Assembly: GCA_014649155.1 (NCBI GenBank)
Contig: BMSM01000017.1
Coordinates: 62,001 to 126,000 of the forward strand
Direction: 5' to 3'
Origin: Streptomyces griseoviridis
GTDB taxonomy: Bacteria; Actinomycetota; Actinomycetes; Streptomycetales; Streptomycetaceae
DNA length: 64,000 nt
Position 1 is the first letter of the stretch. Each line of letters begins with the position of its first letter. The notes beneath the pieces were generated by a model that saw only the letters and a list, made by a program, of their open reading frames with translations, had not been told where the DNA came from and did no database searches. Shown here piece by piece: positions 58,377 through 64,000 of the stretch. Made by a program: the position numbers and the translations under genes.

Positions 58377-58712
58377 GTGGCCACCAAACGCGACATGATC
58401 GTGCGCCCCGCGCACGACCTGGGCGGACTGCCGGCCGGACCGGTCGTCCCGTCCGACCACGAGATGACGCCCTTCGAGAAGAGCTGCCACGCGCTGCTCA
58501 ACGTCCTCGCCGCGCACAAGCTCGTCAACACCGAGGAGAAGCGCCGCGGGGTGGAGGACCTCGGAGCCGAGATCATCGGCGACCTCACCTACTACGAGCG
58601 GTGGGCCGTCTCCGCCTCCAAGGTGCTGATCGAGAAGGGCGTCATCACCTCCGAGGAACTGGGCGCCAGGATGAACGAGATCCGGGACCGGCTCACGGAG
58701 GCCGCAGCATGA
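58377..58712 (+). CDS. nitrile hydratase beta N-half / thiocyanate hydrolase beta-like subunit
   Basis: 111 residues from GTG 58377, with AAGGAGGAG upstream. RPAHDLGGLPAGPV is the DxGG.x.GPV opening of nitrile hydratase beta chains. The helical bundle PFEKSCHALLNVLAAHKLVN TEEKRRGVEDLGAEIIGDLT YYERWAVSASKVLIEKGVIT SEEL follows, with the YYERW Arg that in the family contacts the oxidised metal-claw cysteines. The C-terminal SH3-like half is absent here and is instead the next gene. This split beta is the thiocyanate hydrolase arrangement (scnB-scnA-scnC order, from memory). ATGA overlap links it to the next gene. Confidence 0.85.
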   Translation: MATKRDMIVRPAHDLGGLPAGPVVPSDHEMTPFEKSCHALLNVLAAHKLVNTEEKRRGVEDLGAEIIGDLTYYERWAVSASKVLIEKGVITSEELGARMNEIRDRLTEAAA

Positions 58713-59020
58713 GCCCCCGCTTCGCGCCGGACCAGAGAGTCCGCATCGCCGACCGCAACGCTCCGGGCCATGTGCGCACCCCGGTCTACGTCCGCGGCAA
58801 GGAGGGCCGGATCGAACGCGTCCTGCCCCGCTTCCTCAACCCCGAGCGGGAGGCGTACGGCGTCAACGAGGGCGGCGAGGTCCGCCTGTACCGGGTCCGC
58901 ATCGAGCAGTCGGCGCTCTGGCCCGACTACGACGGGCCGGCGGACGACGTGCTGGAACTGGAGATCTACGAGCACTGGCTGGAACAGGTCGACGACCGCT
59001 CCGGCGTGGAAGGACGATGA
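58709..59020 (+). CDS. nitrile hydratase beta C-half (SH3-like) / thiocyanate hydrolase alpha-like subunit
   Basis: 103 residues. Starts at the ATG overlapping the previous stop (ATGA). FAPDQRVRIADRNAPGHVRT PVYVRGKEGRIERVLPRFLN PE is the SH3-like barrel of nitrile hydratase beta. Its YVRGK(E/T)G supplies the second Arg near the metal centre. EVRLYRVRIEQSALWPDY and LELEIYEHWLEQV match the C-terminal strand and helix. It ends in a second ATGA overlap with the alpha-subunit gene, so the three subunits are translationally coupled and should be made in equal amounts. Confidence 0.88.
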   Translation: MSPRFAPDQRVRIADRNAPGHVRTPVYVRGKEGRIERVLPRFLNPEREAYGVNEGGEVRLYRVRIEQSALWPDYDGPADDVLELEIYEHWLEQVDDRSGVEGR

Positions 59021-59700
59021 CGTCGATGACGAACCCCCGCGAGACCGGCGTCGTCGGCCACGGTGACCACACGCACGGCGCCCCGGGCGCCCCGGACCCG
59101 CACGCCCCCATCGAGACGGCCGCCGGGGAACCCGACTACTTCGACGTCCTGCACCAGGCCATCCGCGAACTCCTCGTCGACAAGGGCCTGATCACCGCGG
59201 ACGAGGTGCGCGCCATGGTCGAGACGCTCGACGCGCACCGGCCCACGCTCGGCTCCGCCCTGGTCGCCCGGGCCTGGACGGACCCGGACTTCAAGGAACG
59301 CCTGCTCGCCGACGGCACCGCCGCCATCGAGGAGTTCGGCATCGACAACTACGACGGCACCAGGCTGATCGTGCTGGAACAGACACCCGAGGTGCACAAC
59401 CTCGTGGTGTGCACCCTCTGCTCGTGCTACCCGCGTCCCGTGCTGGGCCTGCCCCCGGACTGGTACAAGAGCCGTCCCTACCGGGCCCGCGCCGTCCGTG
59501 CACCACGCGCGCTCTTGCGGGAGTTCGGCACGGAGGTGGCGCAGGACGTGACCATCCGCGTCCACGACAGCAACGCCAACATGCGCTACCTGATCCTGCC
59601 GATGCGCCCCGCCGGGACCGAGGGCATGAGCGAGGAGGAACTCGCCGCCCTCGTCACCCGGGATACGATGATCGGCGTCACCACGCCCAGGCTGCCGTGA
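59017..59700 (+). CDS. cobalt-type nitrile hydratase alpha / thiocyanate hydrolase gamma-like subunit
   Basis: 227 residues. The metal claw is VCTLCSC at residues 131-137. Thr in VCTLCSC (not Ser) marks the cobalt type; Cys132, 135 and 137 are the ligands, two of them normally oxidised. ALVARAWTDPDFKERLLADG TAAIEEFGI and HNLVVCTLCSCYPRPVLGLP PDWYKSRPYRARAV are the standard alpha-chain blocks. In nitrile hydratase it hydrates nitriles to amides; in thiocyanate hydrolase it converts thiocyanate to COS and ammonia. The split beta favours the latter, but specificity needs testing. An acidic His-rich N-terminus (HGDHTHGAPGAPDPHAP) could bind metal. Confidence 0.93.
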   Translation: MTSMTNPRETGVVGHGDHTHGAPGAPDPHAPIETAAGEPDYFDVLHQAIRELLVDKGLITADEVRAMVETLDAHRPTLGSALVARAWTDPDFKERLLADGTAAIEEFGIDNYDGTRLIVLEQTPEVHNLVVCTLCSCYPRPVLGLPPDWYKSRPYRARAVRAPRALLREFGTEVAQDVTIRVHDSNANMRYLILPMRPAGTEGMSEEELAALVTRDTMIGVTTPRLP

Positions 59701-60572
59701 CCGGGTTCCGCCGGCGGCCGGACGGCCCCACGGCGGTGGACACGCACGGCCCGCCCGCCGCGCCCGCCGTGCGGTGGGTGGTCCGCGGCCGGCCGCTGTC
59801 CTCGTACCTCGCGGAGGCGCTGGGCTCGGCCTGGCTCGTGCTGGCCGCGCTCACCGCGGTCTCCTTCACCATGCGGGCCGACGGCGCCTACCTCTCCTCG
59901 TGGCCGCTCCTGCCGCGCCTGGCCGTCGTCGGCGTCTCGGTGGGCGGCGCGGTGGCGGTGTTCGCCCTCACCCCGCCCGGCAAGGAGTCCGGTGCCCACC
60001 TCAACCCGGCGATCAGCCTCTTCATGGCCCTGCGCGGCGTCCTCGGCGTCACCGACCTGATCGCCTACGGAGTCTTCCAGCTGACCGGTTCCGTCCTCGG
60101 GGTGCTGCTCACCCGGACGCTCTGGGGGGATCGGGTCACCGAGGTGGACTACGGTCTGATCCAGCCCGGCGCCGGCTGGGGCGGCCCCGTCGTCGTGGTC
60201 CTCGGCGAACTCCTCAGCACCGCCGTCCTGCTCCAGGTCCTGGCCGCCATGACCAGCCGGCCCCGGCCGCGCTCCACACCATGGGTGCTCGGCGCCGTCG
60301 TCGCGGCGCTGATCACGTTCACCGGCTCCCGGACCGGGGCCGGCTTCAACCCGGCGCGCAACTTCGGCCCGCACGTCGTCTCGGGCGACTACCACCTGTT
60401 CTGGGCCTACATGCTGGCGCCCCTGGCCGGAGCCGCGGTGGCCGCCCCCGTACCGGCCCTCCTGGGTGCCCGCCGGGCCTGGACCCACCGGGTCCGCTGC
60501 GCCCACGACATCCACCGTTACCACCTGCGCCCGCCGCGCTCGCGGCACCGCGCTCCCACTTCCTCCCGGTGA
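59697..60572 (+). CDS. aquaporin / MIP-family channel
   Basis: 291 residues from a GTG overlapping the alpha-subunit stop (GTGA), so it belongs to the same translationally coupled operon. Two pore motifs, HLNPAISLF (near residue 103) and GFNPARNFGP (near 218), and six hydrophobic segments plus re-entrant loops identify the MIP family. Its C-terminal His/Arg-rich tail is cytoplasmic. Since it is fused in translation to a cobalt hydratase/hydrolase, it may let a small neutral substrate or product (nitrile, amide, ammonia) pass the membrane, rather than serve as a plain water channel (inference). Confidence 0.9.
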   Translation: MTGFRRRPDGPTAVDTHGPPAAPAVRWVVRGRPLSSYLAEALGSAWLVLAALTAVSFTMRADGAYLSSWPLLPRLAVVGVSVGGAVAVFALTPPGKESGAHLNPAISLFMALRGVLGVTDLIAYGVFQLTGSVLGVLLTRTLWGDRVTEVDYGLIQPGAGWGGPVVVVLGELLSTAVLLQVLAAMTSRPRPRSTPWVLGAVVAALITFTGSRTGAGFNPARNFGPHVVSGDYHLFWAYMLAPLAGAAVAAPVPALLGARRAWTHRVRCAHDIHRYHLRPPRSRHRAPTSSR

Positions 60573-60576
60573 TCCC

Positions 60577-61002
60577 ATGCTCCCTACCCACAACGGCCCC
60601 GCGACGGCCGTCCCCGACCACACCGACGAGATCCTGTGCCGGCAGGCGCGTCACATCGTCACCTCGCTCGACCTCCACGACGTGGAACTGGCACCCGGCC
60701 TCGTCCACGCCCTGCTGCGCGCGGGCTTCGGCATCCAGGCCGACACCCCGACCGGAGGTGCCCTGACCGGGGGAGTGGAGATCCGCTCCTGCCCCGAGCA
60801 CTACGGGCCGGGGTCCCTCCTCGTCAGCTGGGCCCCGCACGAGGCGGCGTACACCCCGCTGGACCCGCGCGTCACCCACGTCGAGGGCCTCATGACATGC
60901 GCGCTGCTGGACACCGTGCGGGCCCTGGGCTTCCGGGCCAAACGGCTGGGCGCCTCCCACTCGGTCCAGGTCCAGCCCTGGGGGTCCCGTGCCTCGGACT
61001 GA
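60577..61002 (+). CDS. unrecognised 141-residue protein of the cobalt-enzyme operon
   Basis: Starts at ATG 60577, four bases after the aquaporin stop, and overlaps the next gene by 14 bases, so it is clearly part of the operon. The protein is soluble: ILCRQARHIVTSLDLHDVEL, APGLVHALLRAGFGIQADTP, GGVEIRSCPEHYGPGSLLVS WAPHEAAY, VTHVEGLMTCALLDTVRALG FRAKRLGASHSVQVQPWG. It has three Cys and several His but no motif I know. Because cobalt nitrile hydratases need a metallochaperone/activator and none of the known activator type is present here, it might fill that role. That is a guess from position only. Confidence 0.75.
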   Translation: MLPTHNGPATAVPDHTDEILCRQARHIVTSLDLHDVELAPGLVHALLRAGFGIQADTPTGGALTGGVEIRSCPEHYGPGSLLVSWAPHEAAYTPLDPRVTHVEGLMTCALLDTVRALGFRAKRLGASHSVQVQPWGSRASD

Positions 61003-62077
61003 GACGGCCACCCGGTCCGCCCGGGCGCTCACGAGCCACCGGGGCACGGTCCTGCTGGTCTCGGCGGTCGTCGCCGTCACCGTCGCCGCCTTCGCCGTGC
61101 TGGCCGGCGCCGTGTCCGGGCACCGCTTCTCCGTCGGCGCCCAGGTCTTCGGCACCGGCCTCGGCCTGACGGCGTACATGCTCGGTGTGCGGCACGCCTT
61201 CGACGCCGACCACATCGCGGCCATCGACAACACCACCCGCAGGTTCCTGGCCGAAGGGCGGCCCCCGGCCCACCTCGGCTTCTGGTTCGCCCTGGGCCAC
61301 TCCTCGGTGGTCGTGCTGCTCAGCCTGCTGACCGCCCTGGGGGCCCGCCTGGCCTCCCGGCTGACCGACGACTCCTCCACCGCCCACCAGGTCCTGGGCG
61401 TGCTCGGCACGTCCGTCTCCACGGCCTTCCTGCTGTCGCTGGGTGTCCTCAACCTGCTGGCCCTGCGCCGCATCGCGGCCCTGTACCGTTCCGCGCGCCG
61501 GGGCGACCATGACGAGGCGCGCCTGGACGAGGTGCTGGACGACCGGGGGCTGCTCTCGCGCCTGCTGCGCCGGCTGACCGCGTCGACCACGCGTCCCTGG
61601 CACCTTTTCCCGCTCGGCCTGCTCTTCGGTCTGGGCTTCGACACGGCCACCGAGGTGTCCCTGCTGGTCCTGTCCGGCGCGGGTGCCGCCTCCGGCATCC
61701 CCTGGTGGGCGCTGACGCTCCTCCCGCTCCTGTTCACCTGCGGGATGACGCTCTTCGACACCCTCGACGGAGCCTTCATGTCGGCCGCGTACCGGTGGGC
61801 GTTCGTCCATCCGCTGCGCCGCATCCACTACAACCTCACCACCACCGGCCTCTCGGCCGCCGCGGCCCTCCTGGTCGCCGCCGTGAACCTGGTGACGCTG
61901 CTGGGCGACGGCGTCCCCGCCCTCCGCCGGGCCCTGCCCTGGCTGGTCGGCATCGACCTCAACACCGTCGGCTACCTGATCGGCGCGCTCTTCCTCACGG
62001 CCTGGCTCAGCTCCTTCCTGCACTGGAAGGCCGTCGGTGGACGTGCCCTGGCCCCGTCGCCGGACCCGGAGGCGTGA
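60989..62077 (+). CDS. nickel/cobalt permease (NiCoT family)
   Basis: 362 residues from GTG 60989, overlapping the previous gene by 14 bases. NiCoT signatures: RHAFDADHIAAIDNTTRRFL (helix 2, near residue 68), FALGHSSVVVLLSLL, LGFDTATEVSLLVLSGAGAA, TCGMTLFDTLDGAFMSAAYR WAF. Eight hydrophobic segments. It is an inner-membrane high-affinity transporter for Co2+ or Ni2+. Placed at the end of the cobalt-enzyme operon, it presumably supplies cobalt for the VCTLCSC centre, as the NhlF-type permease does in Rhodococcus (known from that system). Confidence 0.93.
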   Translation: MPRTETATRSARALTSHRGTVLLVSAVVAVTVAAFAVLAGAVSGHRFSVGAQVFGTGLGLTAYMLGVRHAFDADHIAAIDNTTRRFLAEGRPPAHLGFWFALGHSSVVVLLSLLTALGARLASRLTDDSSTAHQVLGVLGTSVSTAFLLSLGVLNLLALRRIAALYRSARRGDHDEARLDEVLDDRGLLSRLLRRLTASTTRPWHLFPLGLLFGLGFDTATEVSLLVLSGAGAASGIPWWALTLLPLLFTCGMTLFDTLDGAFMSAAYRWAFVHPLRRIHYNLTTTGLSAAAALLVAAVNLVTLLGDGVPALRRALPWLVGIDLNTVGYLIGALFLTAWLSSFLHWKAVGGRALAPSPDPEA

Positions 62078-62098
62078 GCCGGCGCCCGCCCGGTGGAC

Positions 62099-63112
62099 CT
62101 ACCGTCCGGCCACGGGCAGTTCGCCGTACTGACCGCCGCGCACACGCTCCGGTGCGAACAGCGCGCCGAGCGCGGCGACCTCGCCGGCTTCCAGGGTGAG
62201 GTCCGCCGCCGCGGCGTTCTCCCGCAGGAACTCCGCTCGTTTCGTCCCCGGGACCGGTACGACGGCGTACGGCTGGGCCAGCAGCCAGGCCAGGGCGACC
62301 TGGCCGGGTGTGGCCCCCCGCTCCCGGGCGAACCGCTTCAGTCCGTCCACCAGCCGCAGGTTGTGCGGCAGGTTGCCGGGCGAGAACTTCGGCAGGGTGC
62401 TGCGGAAGTCGTCGCCGTCCAGGCGGGTGCCGGGGCCGACCCGGCCGGTCAGCGCGGCCCTGCCGAGCGGGCTGTACGGCACCAGTGTGATGCCCAGTTC
62501 CCGGCAGAGCGGCAGGATCTCGTCCTCCACCCCCCTCTCCCACAGGGAGTACTCGCTCTGCAGGGCGGAGACGGGTGCGGTACGGGCCGCGCGGCGCAGC
62601 TCGTCGGGGCCGGCGTTGCTCAGCCCGAGCGCCGTGACCTTGCCCTCCGTGACCAGTTCGGCCATGGCGCCGACGGTCTCCTCGACCGGGACGCCGGGGT
62701 CGAGCCGGTGGCAGTAGTACAGGTCGATGTGGTCGGTGCCGAGCCGGCGCAGGCTGGCCTCACACGCGGAGCGGACGTACGCGGGGGTGCCGTCGTAGAC
62801 CACCCGGCCGTCGTCCGAGGGCCGGGCGCCGAACTTGGTGGCGATCACGGCCCGGTCCCGGCGGCCCCGGACCGCCTCGCCGAGCAGTGTCTCGTTGTGA
62901 CCGAACCCGTTGGTGTCCGCCGCCGCCCCGACGGCACCGTAGACGTCGGCGGTGTCGAGGAGGTTCACGCCCAGGTCGAGGGCGAGCCGCACGGTGGCGA
63001 TCGATCCCGCGCGGTCGGCGGGCCCGTAGAACTGGGACATGCCCATGCAGCCGAGCCCGATCGGGCCGACGCGCGGGCCGCTGACGCCGAGGGTGACGTG
63101 TGAGGTGTGCAC
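62099..63112 (-). CDS. aldo-keto reductase
   Basis: 337 residues from GTG 63112, with GGGAG upstream. GLGCMGMSQFYGP opens the barrel. The tetrad is complete: Asp and Tyr in LLDTADVYGA, Lys in VIATKFGAR, His in IDLYYCHRLD. The C-terminus has VVPVPGTKRAEFLRENAAAA and the segment LVPYSPLGRAALTGRV. It belongs to the AKR13-like group of YakC/IolS-type reductases with the PYSPLGRG.L motif. Convergent with the NiCoT gene (21 bases). A 26-bp palindrome precedes it on the same strand. Substrate unknown. Confidence 0.92.
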   Translation of the reverse strand: MHTSHVTLGVSGPRVGPIGLGCMGMSQFYGPADRAGSIATVRLALDLGVNLLDTADVYGAVGAAADTNGFGHNETLLGEAVRGRRDRAVIATKFGARPSDDGRVVYDGTPAYVRSACEASLRRLGTDHIDLYYCHRLDPGVPVEETVGAMAELVTEGKVTALGLSNAGPDELRRAARTAPVSALQSEYSLWERGVEDEILPLCRELGITLVPYSPLGRAALTGRVGPGTRLDGDDFRSTLPKFSPGNLPHNLRLVDGLKRFARERGATPGQVALAWLLAQPYAVVPVPGTKRAEFLRENAAAADLTLEAGEVAALGALFAPERVRGGQYGELPVAGR

Positions 63113-63128
63113 GGTGATGCTCCCGTCT

Positions 63129-63180
63129 GCCGCGGCGGTGCAGGGCGTGCCCGATCGGGCACGCCCTGCACCGCCGCGGC
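63129..63180 (-). terminator. perfect 52-bp palindrome downstream of the aldehyde dehydrogenase gene
   Basis: 63129-63154 and 63155-63180 are exact reverse complements with no loop (26-bp arms, centre CCGATCGG). It lies 20 bases after the dehydrogenase stop and 17 bases before the aldo-keto reductase start. The simplest role is a terminator; its length also allows a recombination or protein-binding site. Confidence 0.85.
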
Positions 63181-63200
63181 GCTGTGTGTGGGGGGGCTGG

Positions 63201-64000
63201 TCAGACGGAGATCGTCTTGTACTCGATGTACTGGGTGAGCCCGGCCGTGCCGAACTCCCGGCCGATGCCGCTGTCCTTGAACCCGCCGAAGGGACCGTCG
63301 AGGGAGGGCGGTGCCCCGTTGACGGAGAACGTGCCGGTGCGGATGCGCCGGGCGATGGCCAGGGCCCGTGTCTCGTCGGCCGTCCAGACCCCGCCGCCGA
63401 GGCCGTAGGGGGAGTCGTTGGCGATGCGGACGGCGTCCTCGTCGTCCTCGAACGGGATGACCACGAGGACCGGGCCGAAGATCTCCTCCTGGGCTATGCG
63501 CATGGAGTTGTCGACGTCGGCGAAGAGGGTGGGGGTGACGTAGTAGCCGTCCTCCAGGCCGGCCGGGACCTCGGGACCGCCGGTGACCAGCCGGGCGCCC
63601 TCGCGGACGCCGGTCTCGATGTAGGAGCGGACGCGCTCCTGCTGGTCGGCGCGGACCATGGGTCCGATGAAGGTGTCCGGGTCGGCCGGGTCACCGACGG
63701 TCAGTGACTCGACCAGTTCCTTCAGCCTGGCCACCGCCTCGTCGTAACGGCTGCGGTGCACCAGGACCCTGGTGTGGGCGACACAGGACTCACCGTTGTT
63801 CGCGAGGGAGAGGAACTTCAGTCCCTCCACCATCGCGTCGAGGTCGGCGTCCTCCAGGACGATGGCGGCGGACTTGCCGCCGAGTTCGAGGCTCACCCGC
63901 TTGAGCTGCCGTCCGGCGATGGCCGCGATGGTGCGTCCGGCACCGGTCGAACCGGTGAAGGCGATCTTGTCGATGCCGGGGTGGGAGATGAGGTACTCGC
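63201..64000 (-). CDS. NAD(P)-dependent aldehyde dehydrogenase, partial
   Basis: Stop at 63201; the start is beyond the window's right edge. The visible part begins EYLISHPGIDKIAFTGSTGA GRTIAAIAGRQLKRVSLELG GKSAAIVLEDADLDAMVEGL. The nucleotide-binding GSTGAG and the catalytic Glu (LELGGKSAA) are present. The catalytic Cys is in LANNGESCVAHTRVLVHRSR Y. The C-terminal EEIFGPVLVVIPFEDDEDAV RIANDSPYGLGGGVWTAD and SGIGREFGTAGLTQYIEYKT I are typical of non-acylating aldehyde dehydrogenases. It probably precedes the aldo-keto reductase in the same leftward series. Confidence 0.93.
   Translation of the reverse strand, partial: EYLISHPGIDKIAFTGSTGAGRTIAAIAGRQLKRVSLELGGKSAAIVLEDADLDAMVEGLKFLSLANNGESCVAHTRVLVHRSRYDEAVARLKELVESLTVGDPADPDTFIGPMVRADQQERVRSYIETGVREGARLVTGGPEVPAGLEDGYYVTPTLFADVDNSMRIAQEEIFGPVLVVIPFEDDEDAVRIANDSPYGLGGGVWTADETRALAIARRIRTGTFSVNGAPPSLDGPFGGFKDSGIGREFGTAGLTQYIEYKTISV

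Noticed and set aside
1..64000. tRNA, rRNA, riboswitch or CRISPR array
   Set aside because: I looked for tRNA-like arms, rRNA conserved sequences and regular repeat-spacer structure and saw none.

Overview
The window looks like chromosome from a Streptomyces or a very close relative. Third codon positions are almost all G or C, GTG and TTG starts are common, and several starts are apparently leaderless. The gene families are typical of the genus: an AfsR/SARP-type regulator, two LAL-type LuxR regulators, an SsgA-like protein, a DUF2630 protein, an XRE regulator of the MmyB-like type, and relics of a Streptomyces-type IS110 transposase and of a bifunctional primase/polymerase. No rRNA, tRNA, CRISPR array or intact mobile element was seen. 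The mix of many regulators, single-step redox enzymes and decayed genes fits an accessory region such as a chromosome arm (inference).

Layout. 1-4.8 kb is a decay zone: a betaine-type binding-protein relic, an intact MoaF-like protein divergent from a winged-helix protein across a 24-bp triplicate, a primase/polymerase relic split onto both strands, and a frameshifted GNAT gene. 5.0-9.4 kb carries the AfsR-like regulator and a LysR gene. 9.7-16.0 kb is leftward: TetR with its MFS pump, a WrbA-like flavoprotein, an aldo-keto reductase, two alpha/beta hydrolases and an unrecognised protein. 17-20 kb is rightward: ECF sigma factor, TetR, GMC oxidoreductase. 20-28 kb holds LysR, a hydrolase, a zinc alcohol dehydrogenase, DUF2630, a metallo-beta-lactamase-fold protein, a thioesterase and two further hydrolases. 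28-41 kb holds two LAL regulators flanking IS110 relics, an aldo-keto reductase/XRE pair, GNAT, a NarL-type regulator and a sugar permease. 41-49 kb holds a second beta-lactamase-fold protein, a quinone reductase with its HxlR regulator, a hydrolase, a beta-lactamase-fold relic, a 58-residue Cys-rich protein, a cNMP-domain flavoprotein and an isochorismatase. 49-58 kb holds SsgA-like, an NhaA-DsbA fusion, a haloperoxidase-like hydrolase, a broken 2-hydroxyacid dehydrogenase, SDR, ABM monooxygenase, a yellow/MRJP-like propeller and a second alcohol dehydrogenase. 58.4-62.1 kb is a tightly packed operon for a cobalt-type nitrile hydratase/thiocyanate hydrolase-like enzyme with aquaporin and nickel/cobalt permease. 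The window ends in an aldo-keto reductase and a truncated aldehyde dehydrogenase.

Three themes stand out. First, many families occur two or more times inside 64 kb (alpha/beta hydrolases, LysR, TetR, LAL, zinc alcohol dehydrogenase, aldo-keto reductase, beta-lactamase fold, cNMP-flavoprotein, MoaF-like), and some copies are decayed. The beta-lactamase-fold/cNMP-flavoprotein pair is present twice, with the opposite member destroyed in each copy. Second, recurrent promoter motifs link separate operons: GTGG-N7-GTGG at fixed distance from a -10-like hexamer before four leftward operons, GACYGGCCATATT before at least three genes, and a CACATGTGTCTC-like element before several others. Third, the 58.4-62.1 kb operon couples a split-beta cobalt enzyme to its likely metal importer and a small-solute channel; it is the best candidate for a self-contained, little-described system here.
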